Under the pieces are notes generated by a model. The model searched no databases, was not told where the DNA came from, and saw only the letters and a list, made by a program, of their open reading frames with translations. DNA of 64,000 bases from contig CM082596.2 in assembly GCA_040954595.2 (NCBI GenBank), positions 10,230,001 to 10,294,000 of the forward strand. The letters are read 5' to 3'. This DNA is from Balanoglossus misakiensis. Its lineage: Eukaryota; Hemichordata. Positions 55,249 through 64,000 of this stretch are shown here, piece by piece. Each line of letters starts with the position of its first letter. The stretch's first letter is position 1. The translations under genes were made by a program, and so were the position numbers.

Positions 55249-55353
55249 CTGGTTGGTCACCATGCCAACAAGCGTGTTACAACACACCAACCAGTTACCA
55301 GTGTGGTTGCAGACCAGGATTTAAGTTGCACAGAAATTAACAAACATGTGTTG
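55249..55353 (+). pseudogene. EGF exon A4 with in-frame TAA
   Basis: The acceptor is GTTTTCAAG| and the donor GTTG|GTGAGT. It reads AGWSPCQQACYNTPTSYQCG, then CRPGFKLHRN, TAA (55338-55340), QTCVG. The duplicate at 59714 has CAA at the stop position, so one C-to-T change disabled this copy. Confidence 0.75.
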
Positions 55354-55500
55354 GTGAGTATCTACAATTGGGAGAAAGTAAGATGTAGGTGTTTGTGCAA
55401 TGTAAGTGTCCAATACATGTACATGTATATGTGACACTGAAATTACACATTGTACAGTCAATAATTGGTAAATGTCTATTATTCATGACACAAATCAACA

Positions 55501-55690
55501 TACAGTCAAACCTCTGTGACTGGCCACCTCTGTTAAACAGCCACCTCTATATAGTGCCCACTTTATTCTAGTCCCTGTGTAATTTATATCTACATTAATT
55601 GACTTTTCTACCAGGTATAATGGCCACCTGTCTATAAAGGCCAGTTTAGGAAAGTCCCTTTACTAGCCATAATGGACAGGTTTGACTGCA
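55501..55690. mobile_element. MITE, ACAGTCAAACCTGTCT family (copy A)
   Basis: ACAGTCAAACCTCTGTGACT at the left and GGACAGGTTTGACTG at the right are inverted, with GGCCACCT motifs inside both arms. A duplicate lies at about 59906-60098 in copy B. Confidence 0.75.
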
Positions 55691-55735
55691 CTTGTGTTGA
55701 TTTCTGTCTGTAATACGTGTAACACAATCATAAAA

Positions 55736-56005
55736 TTTTTCATAAAGAGGGCACACTTCCAAAATAAGGTGTCATCTCCAAGCAGACAATGTGAAAAAGG
55801 AGGCCGGTAGGTTACAGAGTACTGCTCGAGCTCATCTACTTTGTTGTATACATGATACAAGTTGCGTGTAAAACTGACCTTACAATAAAATGTGGCTGTC
55901 GAAAGTCTGTCCCAACTATAGTGTTGATACACAAGACAAAGTTTTTACTCTTTGACCAACTGGCCTCATGTTTGCGTCTTGGAAGGGCACCCTCTTTATG
56001 AAAAA
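55736..56005. mobile_element. MITE with TTTTTCATAAAGAGGG ends
   Basis: TTTTTCATAAAGAGGGCACA and, inverted, TTTTTCATAAAGAGGGTGCC mark the ends, each followed by CTTCC. The copy B relative (about 60145-60400) has lost its right end. Confidence 0.75.
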
Positions 56006-56825
56006 GGCATATGATATCACTACAAGGAATAAATTAACATGATAGAACATTGCTGATTAATGTCATAGATCATGATAACATGAATGCATAGCAATGTTTT
56101 GTTACAATTTGGTACATAAAGAAATGGACTACTGTGACAGTATTGACTCTGGGCACTACGTAGATGATTCCCAGCCTCAAAATTCTGACTTGCTTCACCG
56201 TTGGAAGAAGTCAGTTTTCAGGTTAACATGTATATTTGTACAGAGTGTGGCATTAGTGAGTGGTTGCATCACATCAATGCATGACAAAAGGTCATCACTG
56301 TGTAAGACTCAGAAATAGAATTTGAATACAAATCCTATTAAACAAAATATTCTAAAATTTACATGTTATTTTAACATGTTTACTCCTATAAAAGTGAGTG
56401 CACGTGTTTTCGAGGTCTCTTCAATTCAGAAGCCACTGTGTAGGCCTTAGTTGGTGCATGCAGCTCGTAGACTTAGAAATTAAGTTTGGTTCAACTCAAA
56501 CGCTTCAAGTCCAGTTGACCATCTCACACTTCTGGCACTGGTGGGATTCAAACCCACGCCATCGAAACGACTGCAGGTGCCTAAAACCCCTTGACTGTAG
56601 GACACAAATGCCTGACAGTGATATAACTATGTTATAATGTTACATCGACAATACATAAGTTTGGGGATATGTTGTCTCAAATGATCAAATTGAGACAAAT
56701 TATCCCCATCTTGTTATAAATCTGAGCCCAGGTGTCTTTGGTGTGAGATTCCAGTAGTCAAGAGTAGGCTTACCTTGAATAATGTAATGCTTGTAAATAA
56801 TGTATAATTTCTTCTTACCCTCCAG

Positions 56826-56948
56826 ATATGAATGAATGTCACAGTGGTGGAAATGCGTGCCAACACTATTGTCAGAATACCCATGGTAGTTATTGCTGCG
56901 CTTGCAGACAAGGCTTCAATGTGCTGGAGGATGGCCATGCATGTGCAG
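56826..56948 (+). CDS. EGF-CA exon B1, intact
   Basis: The acceptor is CCCTCCAG| and the donor GCAG|GTATGT, 41 codons in phase 1-1. It reads DMNECHSGGNACQHYCQNTH, then GSYCCACRQGFNVLEDGHAC. It keeps the ATGAATGAATG missing from A1. Relative to A1 the second half differs at several residues (Leu/Cys, Pro/Gln, Tyr/Asn), including an extra Cys, so constraint may be relaxed. Confidence 0.75.
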
Positions 56949-57613
56949 GTATGTAACTGTGGATATTGATCTCTTCTGTGGCTACACTGTTTGGGGATTG
57001 CATATTGCTATGGTTACAATAAAACATGCATCCTGTCTGTCCATTGCACACATTTTAAAATTTGAAATCAACCGCACACTCGTACTGAACACATGTTTGT
57101 TGAAATTGTATCTCAGAATTTTTCCATTTATAATTATGCATAATATAATCAAATTAACAAATGTGAAAACTTATCTTTGAAAATTTGTTTGCAAGGGTGA
57201 AAAATTAATCAGTTGTTTTAAAAATCAGACAAAGTTTTGCTGACAGGGTACACGAGTTTCAGGGGATTTTGTTAAAATGAGAATGATAGAGAGTGTTAAA
57301 ATTCCTAGATTCTGAGATTGCCATGGATATTGAGGACTTTGACGTAAAAACAATTAATTGATCAAGAAATATGTGGTTAAGTATATGTGTGATCAACCTC
57401 ACTATACTATAAGACTGTCTGATATATTTATGCACAAGTACAATGTATTTTCACTACTTATATGCATAACTCAATCAAATTAACATAATTTATCGACCTA
57501 TAGCTATTAAATTACCACAGCAAGGAATAAATATTCACTTAGAAAATTCATATAGTTTTCATCTCATTTTAAAGACATTATAAATGCTTCTCCGAGGGGT
57601 ACAATAATTTTTA

Positions 57614-58158
57614 GGGTAAGCCTAATTCAAGATTCACGTTTCAAGATTCACGTTTCATGTTCCACAGCCCAAGATTCATATTCTGATTCAGATTCCAGTC
57701 TTGTCTAATATGTTTATGCTGCCGTAACCAGGGGTGTGAACGATTGTTTATTGTCCTCGATCCCCGCCCAAGCAAGGTTCCCCAAATATTCTGTTCGATT
57801 ATCGCGTGACGTCATTGTCGGGTATCTCGTCAAGTTCAGTTTCAACAACATTTTTCAAAGAGAGATGCACCCTATTTATTATTTTCTAACACATGAATGA
57901 CCCTAGGCCTGAGATCGCACCATGGCCGGCAATCTTGGTATTCACAGATACTTTTAAGCGTAATTCTGATATAATTGATAGGTTTAGGTATATTTTACAA
58001 CCGATAACTTAAGCAAAGGACTAATTCCTATATTCTGAATCAAGTGAAAGCAATGTAGATGGCGAAAGGATGTGACAAGACTCGAATCTGAATCAGAATA
58101 TGAATCTTGGGCTGTGGAACGTGAAACTTGAAACGTGAATCTTGAATTAGGCTTACCC
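57614..58158. mobile_element. MULE-like MITE, duplicate copy
   Basis: Same ends and same TAATTTTTA flanks (57605-57613 and 58159-58167) as 52431-52985, carried along in the segmental duplication. It is about 10 bp shorter. Confidence 0.9.
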
Positions 58159-58549
58159 TAATTTTTAATGGGTATATTCTTAATAACTCATCACCATGAA
58201 TGATCATTTCAAAACTTAACAAGGCATATGGCTAAAGAGGATTCAGTGTTTGTGCACCTTCTATCTGCTATGCTGGATCTATTGACAGTTTTCAAAGGGG
58301 TTTAAAGACTCGTCTTTTTATTCAGTACTTTCTATTTCATTCCATTGCTTTTTTGGTTAATAGGGACTGTCTTTCAGAACTCTTTGGTTTGTTTCGTGTT
58401 TTTAAGTGTAATTTATTATCCTTTAAGCTTTCACTTGTTTTCTAATTTTATTATTTTCTGTAGAAAATGCACTGAGATGTATGTGTATTATGTTTGTCAG
58501 GAAATAAATAATAATAAAATTAAAAATAATAAACTATCTTTGATTTCAG

Positions 58550-58623
58550 ATGTCAATGAATGTATGGAGAGAGCAGATCTTTGTGAGAGCAGATCTTTAT
58601 CTCAAGGCGCCACAGAGGAATAA
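58550..58623 (+). pseudogene. EGF-CA exon B2, truncated
   Basis: It starts like A2 (DVNECMERADLCE) but homology stops at about 58586, where AGAGCAGATCTTT is partly repeated and unrelated sequence follows, reaching a stop within about a dozen codons. This is a breakpoint, not a splice site. The preceding 58268-58534 is the duplicate of the LINE tail. Confidence 0.8.
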
Positions 58624-58639
58624 AGGTCCTTCTTTTGTT

Positions 58640-58950
58640 GCATTTCGAATAGATTCGTGTAATTCACTTTTGTTTGGGCTCCCTAAGTACTAGATCAGCC
58701 GTATTCAAGTTCAAAATATTGCTGCTAGTTCCAAAATCACTGTTTACATCAATGCAATTTCAGTTCCATTGGTTACCTGTGTCTGATCGTATTGTTTTCA
58801 ATATTTTATTTCTTATTTTTGAATTCATTCATAGACTTGGACCATCATATCTGTCTGATATGATCAAATTATATGTTCCAAATCGAAACTTGAAGTCAGC
58901 TGATCAGCTCAAACTCTGTCCTGTTCAGCCCAATGCAATGATGACAACAA
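58640..58950 (+). mobile_element. LINE reverse transcriptase fragment (CR1/L2-like)
   Basis: Adjoining frames give SCNSLLFGLPKY, QVQNIAAS, then FHWLPVSDRIVFNILFLIFE and FIHRLGPSYLSDMIKLYVPN. These are the conserved C-terminal run of non-LTR reverse transcriptases (CNSLLYGLP, VQNAAAR, LHWLPV, LAPSYLSELL). A frameshift and a stop lie between the first and later parts. It is a dead 5'- and 3'-truncated copy at the breakpoint in duplication copy B. 58951-59713 has nothing recognised. Confidence 0.85.
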
Positions 58951-59713
58951 CAATTGCTTGCCTTCAGACACAAATATTTATTGCATATATTATCAGCGAA
59001 TAAAGGGAAATGGTTTTGAAGTTACAGTTGGCATTTTGCATTTTCGAAATGTCTACTTATATCCCAGGCCACGATACGGAGAAAAAAATAAAAATACACC
59101 AGCTGAGCTCCTCACACGTACATAGTCATGTATGGTAAACCTGGCATTCTGTCCATATGGGACCTACATTTGTAGGCGATTGATCGATGTTGTGTCGAAA
59201 TCAGGCCAGTAATTAAGTTAAAACTTGGTTAATACGTTACCTTAGGGTGTTATACATTATCCAGTAACTGTTTTACTTAAGAATTGCCTTTCAAAAGCTG
59301 TTTACCCACGGTAAACGTATCGTTTCACGATCAACGCAACACTTCTGTATTTACAAGTCTAACATGGAGCCGGAGAGGTCAACGTATACTTCCGGGTCAT
59401 ATCGTCGAACGACATTGATTATTTTTAAGCGGACTGTTACAAAAGCATTTCGAATTAATTTCTTTTCACGGATGTTCGGACCGATATTAGACCTCTCTGT
59501 CAGGAAAGTTTGGTTAACTTCCGAGGTCGTTTTCAATGATTTTTGAAACGTTTGTGGACGTCTCTTTAGGGGTCACCAACATACCACCGAAAACACGTTA
59601 AAAACTTCTACTACTATTAAGGACAGATTTTCATAAAATTTACGTCTGCAGTGAAAAATGGGAATCACTTTCGTAATTTATCCAGCTAACATGGTTTTTT
59701 ATTGCACAACAGA

Positions 59714-59761
59714 GTTGCAGACCAGGATTTAAGTTGCACAGAAATCAACATACATGTGTTG
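59714..59761 (+). pseudogene. EGF exon B4, 3' fragment
   Basis: Only the last 16 codons survive (CRPGFKLHRNQHTCVG) before the donor GTTG|GTGAGT; the acceptor and N-terminal half are gone. CAA stands where A4 has TAA. Confidence 0.75.
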
Positions 59762-60544
59762 GTGAGTATCTACAATTTGGAGAGAAAGTAAGATGTATGG
59801 GTTTGTACAATGTAAGTGTCTTATACATGTATATTTGACACTGAAATCATATATTGTACAATCAGTCATTGGTAAATGTCTGCTATTCATGACACAAATA
59901 AAAAAACAGTCAAACCTGTGTGAGTGGCCACCTCTATTAGGCAGCCACCTCTATATAGTGGCCACTTTATTCTAGTCCCTATGCAATTTACATCTACATT
60001 AATTGACTTTTCTACAAGGTATAATTTCTACAAGGTATAATGGCCACCTATCTATAAAGGCCAGTTTAGAAAAGTCCCTTCACTAGCCACAATAGACACT
60101 TGTGTTGATTTCTGTATGTTTTACGTGTAACACAATCAGGACATTTTTCATAAAGAGGGCAGCCTTCCAAAATAAAGTGTCATCTCAATGCAGACAATGT
60201 GAAAAAGGCGGTCAGTAGAGTACTGCTCGAGCTCATCTAGTTTGTTGTATACATGATACATGTACAAGTTGTGTGTAAAACTGACCTTACAATAAAATGT
60301 GGCTGTCCAAGTACATAAGTTTCAACTATAGTGTTGATACAAAAGACAATCAAGTTTTTACTTTGTGACCAACTTGCCTCGTGTTCGTGTCGTGGAAGGG
60401 TAACATGACTGCATAGCAATGTTTTATTAAAATTTTGTACATAGAGAAATGGACTACTGGGAACTATGTAAATGATGCCCTGAGCCTAAAAATTCTGACT
60501 GTCTGCAATTATAGTTTTAGCATTTTTGTTCAATTGCACTTTCA

Positions 60545-60722
60545 AGTACAGTCAAACCCGTCTAACAACAAAGGGACTGAAGAAATTGTTCAGATTGCAG
60601 GTGTCCAATTTAAAGAGGTTCTTTCAACATGTGGTTCTATGTCAAAGGGTTTGAACAATGTCTTTGAAATAGACATGTTTCCAGATTAGACAGGGTTCGG
60701 TTGAGACAGGTTTTACTGTATT
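60545..60722. mobile_element. MITE, AGTAAAACCTGTC family (inverted copy)
   Basis: ACAGTCAAACCCGTCTAACA to GAGACAGGTTTTACTGTA, with AATTGTTCAG and AGAGGTTCTTT inside, corresponds inverted to 25911-26086. A partial TTAA MITE (TTAACCCTTTCACC) follows at 60740. 60811-61820 shows no gene. Confidence 0.75.
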
Positions 60723-61820
60723 TTGATACATGCTCTGGCTTAACCCTTTCACCAACATGGTTCAGTCTAAACCCTTTATTTTCTATGGTAAGGCTGGATC
60801 TTTAAAGAGGAAACTGTTTTTTTTCTGGGAATCTCTTTATTTCTTCTGTCACAAAAATTGCATGGGAGTTCTAATTCTAAAAGGAAAACTGATTTCATAA
60901 AAGATCTCAAAGTCAAGTTTTGGATGTGGCTCCATTTCAAGTATTGTAGGTGACTAGTTTTCCGGAGTTCAAGTCTTTATACTTGCAGTAGAGTTGGTCA
61001 CATGTACTTGGGTAATCTGAGTGTGGTCAGAAATTGAACTTACACACATTGAGTTGAGTTAAGAATATGTCTGGTGTATTACTGTAATATGACTAGATAC
61101 AGCAAATGCATTAACTATAAGTGTATGTTAAAATACACAGTTTCCATGGACAAATCTGAGTGATGAAATTAAATACACATGTTCATTAAATCCCACCATG
61201 ATAGAGCGCCCCCACTGTTCAGAATGTCCATTTTGAAGTCCTACATATATGATGTCATGCCTAGCTGTCAATGTTAACTGATGTGTACTTGTACTACTAG
61301 TAAATGGAAGTACTTTAAAGTAAAGCTCAGATGCAAGGTTTTGTAAAATAAATATAATATTAAAACGTTGCCATCATTTTAGCCATTTTGAACAGCGGTC
61401 CAATTGACTAATGTGATCACTCTGTATGCGGCATATGGCATATTAAGCATTTAGTATTTTTCAATCAGAAGCCGTTAATCCTGTGATTAATTCTGCTTCT
61501 TGCAGCATTGATTTTAAATCACCACACATGAATAATTTTGTCCAAAGGACTGCGGTGCCCAAGTGTTTATGATAAGATAAACAAACGGTGAAATTCACTG
61601 AAGAAGTGAGCGAGCACTTGCCCATTCATTGTTCAATGAAAGGTGACCACCAAAACAAAAGTATTGAGAAAATAACCCGAAGTTGGAGTTACTGAGTTTT
61701 AAATTGATTTCAAGTGAAAAGCTTGGATTGGCTGAAGCTCCTGTAGTCAGTTACCTGTAGGTAGATTGACACACATGACAATGTTTGACTGTTTACACTT
61801 TTCTTTGTTTGATCTTTCAG

Positions 61821-62067
61821 AGGAATATTCAAGCACTGCAGAAGAATCTAGAGATGGCACAGAAAAAAAGAACTTGAATTGAAACAACAGCAAGATCAAC
61901 ATGCCAGACAAAGTCCACTCATAGCACTAAGACAACAACATCAACAACAACAGCAATTACAAAGGTTACAACAACAGAGAGCCCAACAACAACAACAACA
62001 ACAAGCAGTGCAAGCACAGCCATCCAATATACAATCAACAAATCAACAACTAAGTCACCTCTTACAA
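61821..62067 (+). CDS. Glutamine-rich exon, possible MED25 C-terminal region
   Basis: The acceptor is GATCTTTCAG| and the donor CAA|GTAAGT. It reads RNIQALQKNLEMAQKK, ELELKQQQDQHARQ, then a glutamine run (QQHQQQQQLQRLQQQRAQ) to NQQLSHLLQ, about 82 codons in phase 0-0. The frame holds only if the 7-A run in CAGAAAAAAAG is one base shorter. Phase and composition would suit a Gln-rich MED25 tail after the ACID domain, but the missing ACID exons leave the link unproven; another Gln-rich regulator is possible. Confidence 0.55.
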
Positions 62068-62316
62068 GTAAGTTGTCATAATAATGTGTACAGTGAATAT
62101 TTTGAAAACCAAGACTGGTACCAGTGGCACTTCTGGGAATTGTTATGTGGGGAAAAATAAAATCAGTTTTCTCAAAAAGGAGCTTTCTTGATGGTACAAA
62201 TAACATTGGTCTGTGCCATTCCCAAAATTATTTTAATGTATTGAAGACCTGAAAGTCACACAGAATAAATTCAATGCACTATTTGCCCAACATGACAACT
62301 TTTCCCCACACAGATT

Positions 62317-62371
62317 TAGACGTGGTGGGTATGGCCGATTTGCCTCAAATCGGCCATACACACCACATCTA
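62317..62371. repeat. Near-perfect 26 bp hairpin beside a TTAA element
   Basis: TAGACGTGGTGGGTATGGCC continuing GATTTG (62317-62342) pairs with 62346-62371 across a CCT loop, with one or two mismatches. It abuts the TTAA at 62372. It may be a tiny foldback MITE. Confidence 0.8.
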
Positions 62372-63877
62372 TTAACACTTTCACTGCGTAGTTAATATAT
62401 GCTAATGTATTCCTGTGCGTAGTTTCCTATGGTAAATTTAACTAATAAACAATGTTTTACTTTACCCTCTCTATCTCTTGTAATATGAAAGTATATGCAA
62501 TGATATTTCCAGCAAGTATATTTTATAAGACAACCAACATAATAAAACTGAAAAATGGTCACATGACCATTAATTGGTCATGTGACACTGGCAGCCATAA
62601 TGGATTTCTGTCGAAATATGGTAAAAACAACAGATATTGTAATATAAGTGACTGAAATACTGTATTTAATTCATTGTATCACAGCTGACAGACAAACATA
62701 GTCAAAAACAACTTCCCCCTGTATAAAAGGGAATAACAAGTGACTTTTGAGCAAGAAATTTGATCAAATTTATTAATGGACCATAAAAACAATTATCAAA
62801 TCATGCCCACCATTTACATGTATACATGTTTAAAATCTGAGAAAGAAATATAGATTATTAGTGAAAAGGTGAATGATTGAACTTGTAAATAAATAATAAT
62901 AATAAAATAAATTAATTAAGTAATTTATTAAATACTCTACGTTTTAATGAATTGCAAGTTGAAGAAATCAAGGTTGGTAAATATGAATATACACACATTT
63001 AAAAAAAATTCATTAGCATAGTACTGTTTTGGCAATTCATTTCAAATGGATATAATACTCTGACAACATAGACTTCTGGCAAAGTCCCATCAAGATTTGC
63101 AAAGAAACCTACGCCTTCATTTAATTCAGTGAAGTAGGCATCTAGCGAAATCTTGACCGTAAGGGCAACTCATCAATTGCAGGGTTGTCAAAAAATTGTG
63201 CGGTGTACATATCAGTTTGCTCTGACAATGACATCAACTCAAACACATCACCAGGAAAGAACAGCTGAAAAAAGTCAACCGGTGCAAAGTCATCAGTGTC
63301 AACTAATAAACCTTAGCGACGATCGTATACAGACAACCAGTCCGGTGTGTAATTGTCATTTACGTCATACAAAACCCACCGCGTGTCACCATCAACGTTA
63401 CGACGTCCGAGAACATGACAAAAACCCTCCCTCTCTCTCTGTCTCTACTCTGTTGTCTCCGTGTCTGGCTTCTATTTCTGGTTCTATGATGTTGTTGTCC
63501 GTAATTTGGCTTCCGCTATCGCTATGATCGCTGTCACTATCCTGAAAGACTTATTCAAGAACTTCGTCGGCATCAAACTTTGCCCATGTCGCCATTTTTA
63601 AATACCAAGTGAATGAAAAAATATGATCGGGGCGACCTAAAATCAGCTGTTTAAGGAAACCCTTTGATGACAAAATCGACTTGATTGTTTACAATACATA
63701 TGCGCATGCTCAATTAGGGTTGACCCCTGTCCTATATATAGTCATACAAAATGAGTAAATAAGCAACGAACATAAAATAGAACAGACCAAGTAACGGACG
63801 CGATCTTGGCGCATTTATGCGCCTCCCGCATTCTGACTGCCGGCGCAGAAAATGCCCTCCCGCAGCGAAAGTGTTAA
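62372..63877 (-). mobile_element. piggyBac-like element, 1.5 kb, internally deleted
   Basis: TTAA (62372-62375 and 63874-63877) flanks the ends CACTTTCACTGCG and CGCAGCGAAAGTG, an inverted pair with one extra base. The minus strand carries the N-terminal part of a piggyBac transposase (63140-63595), while the catalytic part is missing, so it is non-autonomous. TTAA target specificity is diagnostic of piggyBac. 63878-64000 has nothing recognised. Confidence 0.88.
63140..63595 (-). pseudogene. piggyBac transposase N-terminal remnant
   Basis: From ATG at 63595: MATWAKFDADEVLE, TAA, an acidic Ser/Asp run (DSDSDHSDSGSQ), then a frameshift. A neighbouring frame resumes with DNYTPDWLSVYDRR, TAA, VDTDDFAPVDFFQLFFPGDV and FELMSLSEQTDMYTAQFF. 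The last part is the start of the DDE_Tnp_1_7 domain (P.DFF.LFF...E.....T..Y). Two stops and a frameshift make it dead, and the catalytic aspartates lie beyond the surviving part. Confidence 0.82.
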
Positions 63878-64000
63878 TATTCATGAGTTTACTTTTCTTG
63901 TTTACGTACACTACTATAACAATTGGAAATCTAGAGAATGTCTATTTCATCAAGTTGACAACCCCCACATGTGTAAGTCATGTACATAAACAAAAATAGT

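Larger units (their letters stand above)
51519..56188 (+). repeat. Segmental duplication, copy A (EGF exon region)
   Basis: 51519-53414 matches 56705-58586 at an offset of 5186 falling to 5173 bp, and 55306-56188 matches 59714-60500 at an offset of about 4408 bp. Homology covers exons, introns and nested MITEs, so it is a genomic duplication. Copy A keeps a middle part (53415-55305) that copy B lacks. Confidence 0.9.
56705..60500 (+). repeat. Segmental duplication, copy B (EGF exon region)
   Basis: This is the partner of 51519-56188. Between the two matching blocks, 58587-59713 is unrelated sequence containing a LINE fragment, replacing A2's second half, A3 and the first half of A4. 56189-56704 separates the copies and has no recognised feature. 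Confidence 0.9.

Noticed and set aside
61919-62206. Minus-strand open frame rich in Val/Leu, resembling membrane segments
   Set aside because: It is the antisense reading of CAA glutamine codons in the plus-strand exon.

Overview
The window is from an intron-rich invertebrate animal genome. GT/AG introns, AATAAA signals, a Mediator subunit gene, EGF exons, LINE and piggyBac remnants and many MITEs all show this. The mix resembles lancelets, hemichordates, molluscs or brachiopods, but nothing fixes the lineage. No bacterial features, CRISPR array, rRNA or tRNA were recognised.

Layout. (1) 1-22376 is one AT-rich satellite with a ~78 bp monomer, complex higher-order structure and no gene; it ends at a 77 bp palindrome. 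(2) 22454-29791 holds microsatellites, a tandem array of a perfect 20 bp palindrome, a possible promoter or 5' exon, and MITEs. (3) 29792-50472 carries plus-strand exons whose products match MED25 (Mediator subunit 25): the second half of its N-terminal von Willebrand A domain, then a Ser/Thr/Pro/Gln-rich linker. The start of the vWA domain and the ACID domain were not found. (4) An 11.1 kb DNA transposon (32240-43368) sits in a MED25 intron. It has inverted ends, different tandem subterminal repeats at each end, a rightward tnp2-like (EnSpm/CACTA-type) transposase and a leftward seven-exon BEN-domain gene, with a 439 bp divergent promoter region between them. (5) 51519-60500 is a two-copy segmental duplication with decayed calcium-binding-EGF exons and LINE 3' ends. 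(6) 61821-62067 is a glutamine-rich exon that may be the MED25 tail. (7) 62372-63877 is a piggyBac-like element with a broken transposase remnant.

The most interesting object is the transposon in (4). I infer that the BEN protein is a DNA-binding partner of the transposase acting on the subterminal repeats, as TnpA does in plant CACTA elements. A second theme is damage. Otherwise good reading frames in unrelated genes (transposase, BEN gene, MED25 and the Gln-rich exon) are broken by one extra base in a homopolymer or one extra AT. That pattern suggests consensus errors or slippage. MED25 also carries a MITE inside a coding exon and an in-frame TGA, so this locus may be a damaged allele or pseudogene.
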